This document shows, one piece after another, positions 13,264 through 26,700 of a stretch of DNA of 64,000 bases (positions are counted from its first letter, which is position 1; each line of letters opens with the position of its first letter). Source of the stretch: Phocoena phocoena (Eukaryota > Chordata > Mammalia > Artiodactyla > Phocoenidae); assembly GCF_963924675.1 (NCBI RefSeq), contig NC_089235.1:61500220-61564219 (forward strand), given 5' to 3'. Under the pieces are notes generated by a model. It made no database searches and was not told the origin of the DNA. It saw only the letters and a program-made list of their open reading frames with translations. The position numbers were made by a program, and so were the translations under genes.

Positions 13264-13504
13264 CTTTTTTTTTTTGAGGTTCTTCTTTAACATCTTTATT
13301 GGAGTATAATTGCTTTACAGTGTTGTGTTAGTTTCTGCTGTATAACAAAGTGAATCAGCTATACATATACGTATGTCCCTGTATCTCCTCCCTCTTGCGT
13401 CTCCCTCCCACCCTCCCTATCCCACCCCTCTAGGTGGTCACAAAGCACTGAGCTGATCTCCCTGTGCTTTGCGGCTGCTTCCCACTACCTATCTATTTTA
13501 CATT
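13264..13504 (-). mobile_element. L1 3' end, antisense, 5'-truncated
   Basis: Poly-T, then 'ttattggagtataattgctt' and 'aaagtgaatcagctatacat', the 3' UTR of cetartiodactyl L1. A possible imperfect target duplication is 'ctaattcttat' (13240-13250) versus 'ctaatcttat' (13513-13522). Confidence 0.85.
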
Positions 13505-14159
13505 AACCTCTTCTAATCTTATACCAGCTGAAAACTTGATTGGTTTATTGTTTATGTCAGAATTATGTTTTAAAGAGAAATCATAGTTGACTTGTATTTC
13601 AACATCTGACTTAATTTTCTAGATAACTGAGAGTTAAGTCTTTAAAGTTTCAGTAGAAATCTTTCTAGTGGGCATTAGATATTTTTCACACACTAAAAAG
13701 GGTACATTTAACATCATTTGACAACTACCTTTCATTTACTCAATCCTCTCTTCCCTTTTAAAATTTATGTCATTCATTTATTCCATATTTACTGGGTTAA
13801 CAAGGAACTTGTACAAAGTTTTTAAACAATAGCAACAGTCTCACAACTTTCAACATCTCACAGACCAGGTTCCATTAATACTTTCTTTACAACATTTTTT
13901 TTCTTCATCAACAAACTTCATAGTAAATTATGCTAGATTCCACTGTCTCATTTACCACACCATTCAATTTTAACTACACTCTGGTTTAAGCACTGTTTAG
14001 AACCCTTAAGAAGAAATACAGTATATTCTTAGGTGCTGAGAGTAAGTAAGTAGGAGACAGATGGGTCAATAAAGGTAAGTGATATTATTAGTTTTCATAT
14101 TATTGTGACTGTTCAATAATGACTTTCCCAGTGGTTATGAGACTCCTTGTCACTCCTTT

Positions 14160-14600
14160 CCTCTCATCTTGATGAAATCTCTTCACTGAGTGATCTCTTT
14201 CATTCGTAAGGTGGTATTTATAAATTATTGACTTCTAAATCCCATGACTTATTCTCAACCTTCATCTTATGCTTCCATGCATTAATTGGAACCAATTATA
14301 CATTTAGACTTTCTTGTTCTTTGGCTTCCATGACATTTTGCTCCCTCTGTGATCTGTTTGCTAGCCCTTCTTTTGCCTTTTGGCCCCTGAATATAGACTC
14401 TCTTGGTATTCATACTCTTGAACTTCTTTTCTCACTCAAAATTCCACTTTTATCTCTAATCTCCATACTTATGACTCTCAGATTGAAATCTCAAATTCTA
14501 GATTTCCCCCTAGAATCAAAACCCGCATTCCAAAATGCCTGCCTGTAATCTCCATCGTGTTATTTCCCTGACCCTTAAAGTCACCCAGCCTCATTATTTT
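14160..14600 (+). repeat. Probable L2 LINE fragment
   Basis: Pyrimidine-rich L2-like text ('catacttatgactctcagat', 'tctaatctccatac'). The 106-codon open frame here is a by-product of low stop density, not a gene. Confidence 0.5.
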
Positions 14601-15056
14601 CCCTTCAAAATTATTTTTTTCCACAACCAGGGTTTCTTAGTGGCAATAGTGTTTTTCCTGTCACCCAGATTGAAACTGAAAAGTGTTTTTTAAGATCACA
14701 TTTCTTGGTAAATCCTAGCTAAAAGTAGAGCAGTCCTCTCTAGTCTATGAAAGTCCTCTACTTTGAATATCCACCTACTTAAAAGCTCCCATATTTGTCA
14801 GTGAGGGAAAAAGGGAACTATATTTCCAAGCCAGATGAGAAAAAAATTAATCCTGGAGACCATAGTCTCCATGAGAAAGGAAAGCACTATATGATTACAA
14901 TATATGAGTTATTTTTTTTTTAATTTCCGTTTAGCTGTTGCTCTCAACATTCAGTGACTTACCAAGCCATATACATTTGTCTTCTTCAAGATCAAAAGCA
15001 GGAATTTTTAGACATAATTTGTATTTGAATTTCTTTTGTCCCCTTTTCAATGGGGG

Positions 15057-15626
15057 ACTATTAGTCAGGGTTCTCCAGAGAAAGAGAACCAACAGGATAT
15101 ATCTCTTTCTCTATCACTATCTCTATCTATCTGTATATATCTATTTCAGAAAGAGAAAAATTTATTATAAGGAACTGGCTTACATAATTATGGAGGATGA
15201 GAAGTCCCACAGTCTGCAAGCTGAAGGCCCAGGAAAGCTAGTGGCATAGCTTCAGTCCAATCCCAAAGACCTTGAGAATCAGGGGAGACAATGGTGTAAA
15301 TCCCAGTCCCAGTACAAAGGCCTGAGAACGAGGATAGATGATGCTGTAAGTTCCGGTCCAAGTGCAGGAAAAAGCCAGTCCCAGTGCAAGTGCTCAGGCA
15401 GAGAGCAAGTTCTTTCTCTCTCTGTCTTTTTGTTGTACTCAGGCCCACAAAGGATTGGATGAGGCCCATTCACTTTGGGGAGGCCAACCTGCTTTACTCA
15501 GTTTACCAGTCCAAATGCTAATCTCATCTGGAAACATCCTCACAGACGTGCCCAGAAATAATGTATAGCCAAGTATCTGGCACCCACGATCCAGTCAAGT
15601 TGACTAGTAAAATCAACCATCACAGT
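15057..15626 (-). mobile_element. MLT2-type (ERVL) LTR, antisense
   Basis: Begins 'ttagtcagggttctccagag' and ends 'aaaatcaaccatcaca', the antisense of an MLT2 LTR that starts TGTGATGGTT. A degenerate tct/atct microsatellite lies at 15100-15145. Solo LTR, no coding remains. Confidence 0.8.
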
Positions 15627-15785
15627 GACCTTGGCAAAACCGCTTAACTTTTCTGAGCCTCGGGTACTTTGCCTGCAAAATGAGGGAATTACTGTCTATT
15701 CCACAGGGCTATTTTAAGGTTTAAATAAGATAAACAAGTTAAGAGACCTATCCTTGCACATAATGACTGTTCAGTCAATGCCAGT
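15627..15785 (+). repeat. MIR SINE
   Basis: 'gaccttggcaaaaccgctta' and 'tgcctgcaaaatgaggg' in MIR order, directly abutting the MLT2-type LTR. Confidence 0.7.
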
Positions 15786-15839
15786 TCCTTTCCCTGTATT
15801 GCTTATGAAAAGATCAGTTTAGTTATACTACAAGCCTGT

Positions 15840-16263
15840 TGTTATGGGTTGAATTGAGTCTCCCCAGGCAAAAATATGTTGAAGTTCTAACCCCCAGTAC
15901 CTCATAATGTAACTGTTTAGACACAGGGTTATTAAACAGGTAATCAAGTTAAAATGAGACCATTAAGGTGAGTCCTAATCCGTTGTAAATGGTATGTCTA
16001 TAAAAAGGGAAACATTTGGACACAGAGACACACACACAGGGAGAACTCTACTTGAAGATTGGAGTTATGCTTTCACAAGCCAAGGCACTCAGAGGCTATG
16101 AGATGGGCCTGGAACAAATCCTTTCCTGGTGTCTTCAGAAGAGGCATGGCCTTGCCAATACCTTGATCTCAGATTTCTAGCCTCCAGAATAGTGAGACAA
16201 CAAATTTTTGTTGTTTGAGCCACTTAGTTTGTGATACTTTGTTACAGTAGCCATAAGAAACAA
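15840..16263 (+). mobile_element. MLT1-like MaLR solo LTR
   Basis: Starts TGTTATGGGTTGAATTG, has 'cttgatctcagatttctagc' and ends near 'cagtagccataagaaaca'. Opposite in orientation to the copies at 12652 and 33022. Confidence 0.78.
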
Positions 16264-16549
16264 ATCTACCTGTATTTCTTAGATTGACCATTATTTGAAA
16301 TGACATCTCTTAGGGATAATTCCTTATTAGTTCTTATCAGAATATGTAAGGTTCTTTTCCAATTTCAAAGAAACTAGGTCCAAAAACCCTTCTGGCCCAA
16401 CTCTTAGTTAACATGCCTCTTCAAGAACGGAGAAGGTAAGAAATCTCCCTGCTATATGACCTGGTTCTAGTTTTTCAGAATCTTACTAAGTCTAGGCTAC
16501 TCATACAGGTCATGGGGTTGATGGAACAGATAGGTAAGCTGACAGTTAG

Positions 16550-16604
16550 ATGGATAGATAGATAGATAGATAGATAGGTAGATAGATAGACAGATAACAG
16601 ATAA
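16550..16604. repeat. (GATA)n microsatellite
   Basis: About ten GATA units with single-base variants (gatagataggtagatag). Confidence 0.9.
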
Positions 16605-17439
16605 ATGTAGAAAGAGAGAGGAGATCTCTATTTCTATCTCTGTATATATGGGTATATTTGTAGTTACATCATCTGTATCTATATCTGGTCTGCTTTTTAA
16701 CAAATGTGATACCACAAGGTTTTTTCTCCCCATTTTATCAAAAACTTGCTGAAAACACCATTTTAATAAAATTGTCATGCCGTACTCTCATGCATTTGTA
16801 CTTAACGATGACTTGCCAACCATTAACGTATCATTAAGCAACTGATGTCCTTTCGCCTTTGGACACATCTTTTAAATAAAACTTTGCCCACATTTCAGAA
16901 TATTTTTTTCAGACAGTGTACCAGAAGGCCAATTACTAGGGCAAAGGCCATAAACATTTTTAATATTCTTGATACTTTTTGCGAAATTGCTTTGCAGTGA
17001 AGTGATGTTCCTTCCTTTGGGGCTCAGTCCCAAGACAGTTCTTTGTAGCAAGAGAAGAAAGAAATAAGGTCACATGGAGATCAGTTGGGAGTGTTAGTGT
17101 TCAACTGTTACCAGCAGCAAGTAATGAATATTTCCTTGTGAAAAAGCTCAATGCCATGCATAACATGTAGGTAATTCAAGAAATCTCTGGCTCCATCTTT
17201 CTGGTACCCCAACATTTCAGTGCAATTTGGGTATTAAATTATCCATTCATGCACTGAGTTGAAGGTATCTCTGTCCCCTCTATTCTCTGAGATGTTTCTG
17301 CTGACCCGCACACTTGAGTGTTTAGTTCAGAGATAACTTTCAATAAACTGTTGTCACTTGAAAATAAACAGTCTGGACAATGTATGGTTCATTTGGAACA
17401 CTGAGAAAATAAACAACCTTCCTTCCTGTTTTTACAGCC
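16605..17439. other. COLEC10 upstream flank, no distinct feature
   Basis: No gene or clear repeat recognised; 16860-17010 may be a short old L1 piece. Confidence 0.35.
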
Positions 17440-17556
17440 CTTTTTGGAATGTGTGTTCCAGATATTTCCCCTTCTTCCCCAAAGAAGAAGGTTTTATTTA
17501 AAATAAAGCTGTTCATTTGGCACTTCTGGGCGGCCCTTTTTTGAAGAGCCACAGCA
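17440..17556 (+). promoter_or_regulatory. COLEC10: Presumed COLEC10 promoter-proximal region and 5' UTR
   Basis: Sequence just upstream of the start codon. An AT-rich element (tttatttaaaataaagc, 17492-17508) lies about 50-65 bp before the ATG and could be a TATA-like box with a short leader, or simply part of the 5' UTR. No CpG island is visible, which fits a tissue-restricted gene. The transcription start is not defined by the sequence; inference only. Confidence 0.35.
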
Positions 17557-17704
17557 ATGGGTGGCTTCGGAGCCCATCTTCGAAGGAATCAGTTCATCCT
17601 TCTGTTGCTCTTTCTTTTGCAAATTCAGAGTCTGGGTCTGGACATTGATAGCCGTCCTACGACTGAAGTCTGTGCCACACACATAGTTTCACCAGGACCC
17701 AAAG
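17557..17704 (+). CDS. COLEC10: COLEC10 coding exon 1: signal peptide, N-terminal segment, start of collagen
   Basis: Residues 1-49 and the first base of codon 50. The start ATG has G at -3 and G at +4, a good initiation context. The protein begins MGGFGAHLRRNQ, followed by a Leu-rich hydrophobic core (FILLLLFLLQIQ) that fits a secretory signal peptide cleaved near residue 27. Cys39 lies just before the first Gly-X-Y triplet and is the likely inter-chain disulphide residue, as in other collectins. The donor is AAAG|gtgagg, a strong splice donor. Any upstream non-coding exon would not be recognisable from sequence alone. Confidence 0.95.
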
Positions 17705-20700
17705 GTGAGGAAAGAAAAATGAAACGCTCATATCTAGTAAGTAAGCTCTCTTACTTCATCCCTCAACCCCACTCTAGCCCCCAATGACTTTCTCTACTCC
17801 CTTCCTTAGAGTTCTCTCACTTTCCTTCTATTTTAGAAAAATCAATGTCTTGTTACTTATTTTAAGATCTCCCTTGGTGTTAGGTAAGAGAACGTGGGGA
17901 GGCGCTGGAAGGCTGGGGCAGGGCTGTGTTGGAATTCACCCAGGGCAGGGGGAAGTTCCATCTTCCGTGCTGCTCCAGGGGAGATACACAAGCAAGACAT
18001 CAACCTTCCGGAATCCTTTCCTTAAGAGCATCTCTGTTCATGGGCTGTTTTTACTCCAACTGCTTCCTCAGACTGATTTTGGTAAAGCTACTAGACCAAA
18101 GCTCAGTAAAGTAAAAATGAATTCTTTCATGTATTTCATAAATTAAGGGGCTTCTGAAGAGGAAAATATTCATCAAGGATTGGAGGTAGCATAGAAATGA
18201 ACATTTCTTTATTTGAAAGTGGAGTTTTAGGGCCAAGTGCCTTCAGCTGAAGGATGATAGAATATTGCAAACATTGTTTTTCAAGTAGAGCCAAGGTCCA
18301 AATGCGCTTCCAGCAACTGGTTGGTAAAAAAATGCTGTTGTTTTCCTGGTTTCAGCTCTGACCCTTTTGTTCTGGAAGTGGTCACTGCAGCACAAATTGG
18401 TGCTCCCTCATTAGTAATTCATGCTGTGTTTCTCCAGGCTAGATGGTGGAAGAATTGCATCTGCTTAAAATTTTAAGTAGAAAAAAAGGGTCTTTAAAAA
18501 AAAAAAGAAAAGCATTGTCCCGTGCTTGTCAGTTATTTAAATGTGTATTGCTTAAAGTGCATTTTTCTTAATCAGTGAATTAATTTCCTCCTAAGATTGC
18601 AATCCAAGTTTTAACCTTTGATGCCATAAAATAAATGCAGGGAAGAACAATGCGGCCTTGGGGCTTCCAAATAATTTCTTGGGTGAATAAATGAATAATG
18701 TGAGGGTAAATGTTCGGAAAACAAAGTTTCAATTAGAAATAAAGTACTTACTTAAAACCATTACTGGACTTTTCATAGAATAGAGGACACTTTGTGTTAT
18801 TCCTGGGGTTTCATGGGAAATGCTAAAAATTAAAATTGAAACTTTGTCCCTTCAAATAGCAGAATCCATTTTAGAATAGAACTGTTAAGAAGTTTTCCTT
18901 GCAGAGAAACTGCAACTTTCAAACTGGAAGAAGAATGGACAAAGAATTGTTAAAATAATGTCCAAAATATCGTCCAATTCAACAATTCTATTCATTCCAA
19001 CTCAGCCGGCATATATTGAATACCTATTAAGTTCTAAGCACTGTTTTAGGCACAAGCGATGCATTAAATGGTATCTATTAGTGTCATGAGCAATGGGGAC
19101 GTAAATAATTTAGGAGGGAGAGCAGAGGGCAATTAATATTTGCTGGATACCAGCGTGGGGTCCACCATGAGCCTTCCAACCCTCATTTTTTAACATAACA
19201 CAAAACTTCTCCCTTCCCATTAGAAACTGTAAGGTTTCAAACAATGGAAACCTCTTTAACTCTCTTCCTGAGCCTGTGTAGAAATTATGAGATGATTACA
19301 CGCAGAAATGTGACAGAATGAAGAAGCAAGTGCTCCTGGGGAAGAAAGACTTGGGTCGAAGCCCTCTAGAGCTCCGGGTTTCAGAGCTAAGTTATGGACT
19401 TGGTATGATTTCTTCTTCCCCTAGAACCTGGGGACTTGGCATCAAGTGGGTTCTCAGTGGCTTTTTTATTTAAAAGATTCCAAGATTCTGGAACGTACTG
19501 AATACCAGCTAAGTCCCAGGCATCATGTGGGATTCTAAAGGTTTCAAGCTAAGGAAGAACTTGTCTTAGAACTTGTACCTACATTGAAAGCTGGTGTTAG
19601 AGTGCAAACTCTTGGGGTCAGTTAACTCATTTTTAACTTGCAAATTGCCTGTATGTGTACCACATGCATAACATCAAAAGCCTATTCCTCACTGCCCTTC
19701 CTCTGCTCTATGTCCTGTGCTAGACATTGTGGATACACCAAAACACAAGGCATGTTTTTTTTGTCTTCTCTCAAGATATAAACTGCCATCTGCTCTACTT
19801 CATCCTGTCATGAACACGGTGACAGTCCTCCCGACCCGTGAATAAGGCGGATCTGTATATTTATCTCTACAAAATGACCAAAAAAAAAAAAAAGCTTGAT
19901 GGCTAAGCAAACATTTTAACGAACTGGATTATTGCTTTTATTTAATATATTTTTTTAAGAGCAAGCTGGTCTATATTTTTCTCCCCGGCTAATCATCTCA
20001 ACACCGGAGTCATCAGCACTGTGCGCAGAAACTTCCAGATACTCTGAGAAACAAACAATAAAAGGAGTTTTCCCTAAATCCATTTGGGAGACTTGGAATT
20101 TAATAAAAATCTATAGAGTTGCAAATGGAAAACCATTAATGCTACTCTGTCATACAATATATTGTCTAAGACAGACACACCATTTTTTATTGCACTACTT
20201 CCCAAGCTTGACTTAGTGGGAAAAAAACGACATTGGATTGAACCTGCTTGATCTTCAGGATGGTATTACATCTGTTTATGCTTCAGTTTCTTTATTTGCA
20301 AAATGAGCTTCATCACAGACCTCTTTTAAGAATAACATCGGCTAATCAAAGTGAACTTTAAGCTGGGTAGACATTATGAATAGAGACTTAACAGATTCTA
20401 TTTCTCTTTCCTTCTCCTTCCTATTTGTCTAAGTCTGTTGAGGAGTCATTTTGAGAATGAGTATTGCTCTAGTTATAAAAAATTCTTCGTTGAAAGCCAT
20501 TTTTATTTTTCTTTCTATGCCTTAAACTTACTATTATATGCTGCTTAGTAGGAAAATGTTCCCTTCTTTTTTCCCCCACGTTGGTGGTTTCCTTAAACAA
20601 TTTGTGTGAAAGTCTGACCTCTAGTGGTTTTACTTGAAAACAGCAATGACAAGAAATTTTAACAAGAACTATTAAAAAGAAATGTAAAACCAATAAGAAA

Positions 20701-23700
20701 TATTTGGGTGATGCTTCACAGTTTCCAAGGAACTTTCAAATATATTATCTTGTTTAAGTTTCACAATTTTTCAACGTGGTAGCAATTACTTTGACCTTAA
20801 AGATAAGGAAACAGTCTCTATGAGGCCAAGTGGAGGTCCCAAGGTCTTCCATGTAGATGTTGCACAGTCATGCAATTTGAACTTGACCCCTGGCCTTCTG
20901 CCTCTGTGTCCACCGTCATTCCATGACATCTACTAGAGTCTATTAGAATCATGTTTGAAAATACAGCCCACTGACCCCTTTTTGATAAATGGATAGAACT
21001 CTGCCTCAGAACATGGAATTTATGCAAGCTCACAGCCCAACATTGTACTGGACCCTAAAACATGCTGAAAGTGATGACGTGCCTCCTCCTTGATAATGAA
21101 CTCCATCACTTCATTCGTTTGTTTGGAAATTAATGATATTTCACCCTATTGCTTATTTTGGGTTTTGTTTTAGGAGGTTTTTCTTTCAATGAAATTTGGG
21201 TGTATGTGGTCTTAAAGCTCCTTTGCGATCCATCTGGATTCTCCCAACTTCTCCCACCTCAAACTACTTGTCCACTTGTAGTTTGCTTCAGGCATCCTTG
21301 CTTTGTCTCCCATTCCCGACCCAGGATTTTTGCACTTGATGTTCCCTCTGTCTGACCCAAACTTGCCCCAGATCTTCCCAAGGAGAGTTCCTTCTTCTCA
21401 TTCTTGTTTTAGCTCAAATGCCATTTGCACAGTGGGACCCTGCCTGAAGACCCCCTTCACTCTCTGTCATAGTGCCCAAGACATTTTGTTGTTATTTTCA
21501 CAGACTTACGACCAAATGAAAAATCCCTTGTGTTTTTATATATCTACAGTCAGTCCTAGAATACAAGCTTGATGAAAGCAGGGACCCTGTTCATCTTGCT
21601 GAGTGTGTTTTCCTGCTGTCTAGAAGAGTTCCTGACACATAGCAATTGCTCAATAAATACTTTTGATGAAATAAACAAACCCAAATTTTCCAAGATCCCC
21701 TGACCGTTCCTTGAAAATACTTTCCAAGGATGTCTTGCAGTTCCCCAAAATGTGTTGCAATGCTTCCAAGAAAACAACTGGTCTTGGGAGACACTGTCAT
21801 TGTACCACTTCAGTGGTCAAAGAACTTTCCCACCAGTGGCCACTAGTTTTCTGTAAGCACAGCCGTACCACCACTTCCCTGGTACCCCTGTCTCAACCTG
21901 GCCTGGCCACTAACTCAGTGCCACTTCACTCAGTAAGGAAGGCTTTCCTTTGCTTCTGAGGGCACTGCAACTCCTACAAGTAACCATCTTGACTCCACAC
22001 AACTGGCCTGTGATGAACTCATGGGGCCAAGAAAGGCTCTCTCCCCTTCAGCATGACTCTAAGGACAGCCTCAATCATGGTGGTGGCAGCAGTAATACTA
22101 ACACATTGAATAGATGCCATTGACCCGGTACTGCGTGAGTGCTATCCAGCCATTTTTAAGTTGAACTATCTCAATAGACTTTGAGAAAGAAGACATTTTA
22201 ATTCTCATCTGACAGATGAGGAAACCGAGGTTCAGAACTATTAAGTCACTAGCCTAAGGCCACACAGCTGGAAGGTGGCGGGTTGGAACCTGATTCAATT
22301 CTAGTTGGACTTCATGCTCCATTCAGGATGCTAAACCGTCTCATCAGCCGGAGGGGCCCCTAAGCAGTGTTGACTGCATCACAGGATTTTACAGGGCAGG
22401 ATGAAACAGCTACTTTAGTTTTTGCTTAAAGCTCCTATTGGTCCCTGTGGCCCACATCTGAGTGCCAGACACTACGAGGTACATGTGGCTTTGCCAGGAT
22501 GTAAACCTCTGTCTTACAGGATAGTTTCTTTCCCAGAAAACCCCTTACCTCTAGGAAATGGACTTCAATCTGGCCAGTATTTTTGCTGAACATGGCTCTG
22601 GATCCCAGCAATTGACACACTTGAGTTATTTCCCAGAAGTGTTCTCAAGCCTCCAAAGAGATGGCAAGTATGCCCAGCAATATCTGGGTCACTTTCACAC
22701 TCCAATCAGAAGTCTCACTATGTGTAAAGTAACTTCAGAGTTTATTTGGTTTAACACCAGTTATATTTACATTTGTGAAAACTGAAGCCCAGAGAGCTAA
22801 AATCACGTGTTCTAGTTCACACAGCTGTTCATTGGTGGCAGAGCTAAAACTCCTCTTCCAGATTCCCAAGCCAGTCATTGTTCCATTCCGCCGTGTTCTA
22901 CCATTGTCCTCAGGTTTTATCATCCTCATTAGGCATGAAATGATCCTTCCTTAGGTTTTATAAATTAACATTAGAAAAGGAGGTCAATGTATAAACATGG
23001 TACAGAGCTGTTTTAGCTGGGTCACCTTGGTACAAATTAAGTTGCTGGTTTCTTTCTGGTGACTTTATCAGAGAGGTTAAGCAAGTAGGTATTTTCCCAA
23101 AACCTTTTTTTAAAATTGTATTAATTCACCAGATTCTTTCATTAAGAGTTTTAATATGTATATTATGCATAAGGTCAGACCAAAATTTTAAGAGACTTGG
23201 CTTTTTCAACTTTATATTCCAGTGGATGGATGTTCTGAACCAATTTTTCTCCTCTTTTTCCCTTTGAATAGATGCCAAGAAAACATTTCAAGGTTAGATC
23301 AGGAGGGGAGGGATAAAAGTCCAGGCAATCAAAGTGTGGGCAAAGATGAGTGAGGATGTAATAACCAAAAAAAAAAATTAGCTTGTTTCATTTAAGAAAG
23401 TTGTATCCTTTACCTATACCATTTCTCCCCCCAACTCACTTACATAATAATTTGGCTATATATCAGTCGTTACTAGGAACTGTAGTAATAGGTGCTTGCA
23501 TGTTGGTAAAGATGATGGGCTTTGGAGACAGAATATATGGTTTTGAATTTGAGCTCTGCCACTTACCTACCGATGTGATCTTAAGTCTCAGTGTCCTCAT
23601 TTTTTAAATGGAGACAATTTTATGGCCAATCTCAAAAGCTTAATTTGAAAATTAAGACACGTTTAGCGTATAGCTCAGCTATCATTTTCTTTCATTAGCT

Positions 23701-26700
23701 TCCATTGCTGTTACTAGTCACCATAAGTCTTCTCTCCCACATCCCTAAACAAAGGCTCATAGGTTGTAACCTTGGTTCTACAAACAGAAATCTACCAGGG
23801 AAATGCACCACCTTCTGCTCCTTGCTGCCATTTCCTACCTATTTTAGTCTCACTGCAAAGTCAACTTTTATTCATCAGACGCTCACAGACTTGAGGCCAC
23901 CCTTCCTCTTCACTAATGGCGCTTTCTTTCTGTAGTTCTCCAGTTGAGCCTGGGGCTTCTTATCAATTAAATAGAATAATAATAGTGTAAATACACCCAG
24001 TAGGATTAAATGAATTAAGACAGAAAAAACCAAGCCTCAGTCCTTTTATCTGTAACATGGGTTAGTAATGGTATGACTACCTCATAGGCATAAAGCATTT
24101 AGCACCATCTCTGACACATTGTTAAGGACTCTTTAAATATTAGAAAACCACAGATTAGCAAAACCCAAGGGAGAATGAGAATTATTTTTCCATGTTTCCT
24201 TCTTCTCTTTTTCCCTTAAGGAATATTTTCCTTTAGCCGCTGTCTGTACCCTAGGTAGGCAGTTCTGTTGGTCTTAGGTCATTAGCCATATGTGTAGGCC
24301 AGATACAACTTAGGTGTCTCTTTCTATTTGTGTTTATGAAATACTACTTCTGGAAACTTTCTAATTCTGTTAGAAATGGTTTTATTTGGCCTCTCCACAT
24401 CTTTTCAGGGTATTCCAACTGATAACCAGTCTGTCGGGTTTTCACACTGCTATATGATCTGTAATATTCTATAATTTTCCAAAATTCTTTCAGTTATATT
24501 TCACAGCTTCCTCTGCTCTTTGATAAAAGAATTATAAGTATATGCAGTTACAATCTGACACTCAGAGACTCAAGTCAAGTAGCATCTGAATAGTTTAATT
24601 GTTTTCAAATTGTTTATCGTGATTGTTCTTGCTTTGAAAACTCTGGAAGCATCCTTTCAGGTCTCTTGACCATACCTGTATCTGTGAAATCGATCACATA
24701 AATACGAGTCTTTAAAATTTACAAAGGGTTTATCCATTATTTCGCTTTAGCTCCGCTGACGTATTATAGGAATCATTATCCCTATTTAAAGAGAAGGAAA
24801 CTAAAGCACAGTACTCTTGTTTGTGACCCCTCTGAAGGTCATTTATGTAACATATCACCCAGGGATGTGTGTATGTGTAAGACATTACAATACTGGTTGC
24901 AGTCAAAAATACTTTACATGGTGTTGTTCTGCCTGGCCTGAGATGAACAAATATTTAGAAAAAGATTTTGATATTCAGAGCCAGTAGCTGTGACAATGTC
25001 ATCTCTCTCTCATCAGACCACATGCTGAGTGACCAAATGACAGGACAACCAAAAGGAAGAGGCCCATATGTCCAATGGGACGTTGGCAGCAAGTGTGACA
25101 ATGTGCTCCAGACCAAAATGAAAGTCCCCAAAGAGACTGGGAGACTTCGATATACCACAAGGGAGCGTCTCCGGAACTGTTTTATCAGTGTTGCCCTAGC
25201 ACTTGCAGAGCAAGGCTGGGCAATGCCACCAATGATCTTGGGGAAAAGCCAGTACTAGCCCATAGGCACAGACCAAATACACTGAAATAAAGCTCACCCA
25301 GAGCGTACAAAGGCAAGAGCTATGACCTGCCTTCCTAGATTAGAGTACTCCTAAGGGGACATTATATTTTTATTAAAATGGGCAATTTTTGATTAACGTA
25401 TGCGTAGGTATCTATATCTATACTGAGAAATAAAATATTGCCTGTCATATCAGTAAACAAAGGATGTCACAGTTATCAGCGATTACAGATTGCAGCCACC
25501 TCCAAAGGCCAGCTGGTGAGCCCTGAGGGAACACAGGAAGGAAAGAATACCTGCCATTCAGCAACCATCAGACTGCAGCCACTCCCATCGGTGAGCCCTG
25601 AGGAAACTCAAGTGTGAAAACGCACTGGCCCCAGAGAGCTGAGGTGCATATCAAAGGAATGATCTCTGTGATCCCAGACTCTTGCATCTTCCCATACATA
25701 GAAAAGCACTAAATTCCTAAACTTGAGATATCTAGTTTTCTTTCATAAATAGTAATCTTTTGTTCCGACTACCTGCCCTTTGTTGCAAAACTCCTCTATA
25801 TCATAGCTCCCCCTTCCCCTCCCGGGAACAGTTTTCTCAGGGTTACCTGAGATGCTGCCTCCAGGGCTTGAAGTCCTCAGTTTGTCTGCCAAATAAAACC
25901 TAACTCTCAACTTTTAGGTTGTACATATTTTTTAATCAACAATATCTGTATCTATATCTATGTCTATCATCTCCTGATGATCAAGGAAAGCAATACCACG
26001 TTGGTATTATTTTAATGTTGCCCAGCAATACTAACATGGAACTTTTTCCTGCTCCCTCTTTCTGATTGACTAACATTTTAACCCTGAGCAAATGAGCGTA
26101 TGCAAAACTACAACGTCCAGCATTCACAGCTCCCAAGGTGTTCCTGTGCCTTCCTAAAAAGTTTTATTACTGGGAACTGAAACTACCAAAATGCATCATT
26201 CCACTGCCTGTCCTCCTGTATCCCTCTCTGTCTTACCTTTTGGAATGAGGTTAGGGCGCAGTACTCTGCCGTGTCAAAAAACATCACTCATGTAGCAAAG
26301 TTACTGACTCAACTTTCTTGTCAGTAGAGACCTCGTCTTGGAGCAGGGGTGTCCAGTGGAAGAGGAACTAAGTTTCGTTCTACCTCCTTTTAGCTAAATA
26401 GGATGGATCTTTTAATAAGGTAGAAGACAGAATTATTTTCCCTATCCCAGCTCCAGTGGCTTCTATGTAAATATTCATATGCTTCATTATGCTTTGTTAA
26501 CCTAATCTTCATTGTACCTTGGGTTTTCTTTTTTCTTCTTTCTCTGTCTTTCTTTCTTTCTTTCTTTCTTTTTTGTTTTTCCAGGTTTCATAGCTATTCT
26601 GTAGAAGTTGTATTTATCAGGTCTGAGCAGCCACATGATCGTTTAAAACAGAGTAGCCAATGGAAGTTTTTGAGTAGGAGAATGATGTAATTAAATTTGT

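Noticed and set aside
16550..16604. GATA repeats and other microsatellites as a CRISPR-like array
   Set aside because: Units are 3-4 bp and uninterrupted, with no spacers.
24968..25258. 96-codon open frame beside the solo LTR
   Set aside because: Looked at for retroviral or transposase motifs; none seen, and it has no splice or promoter context.
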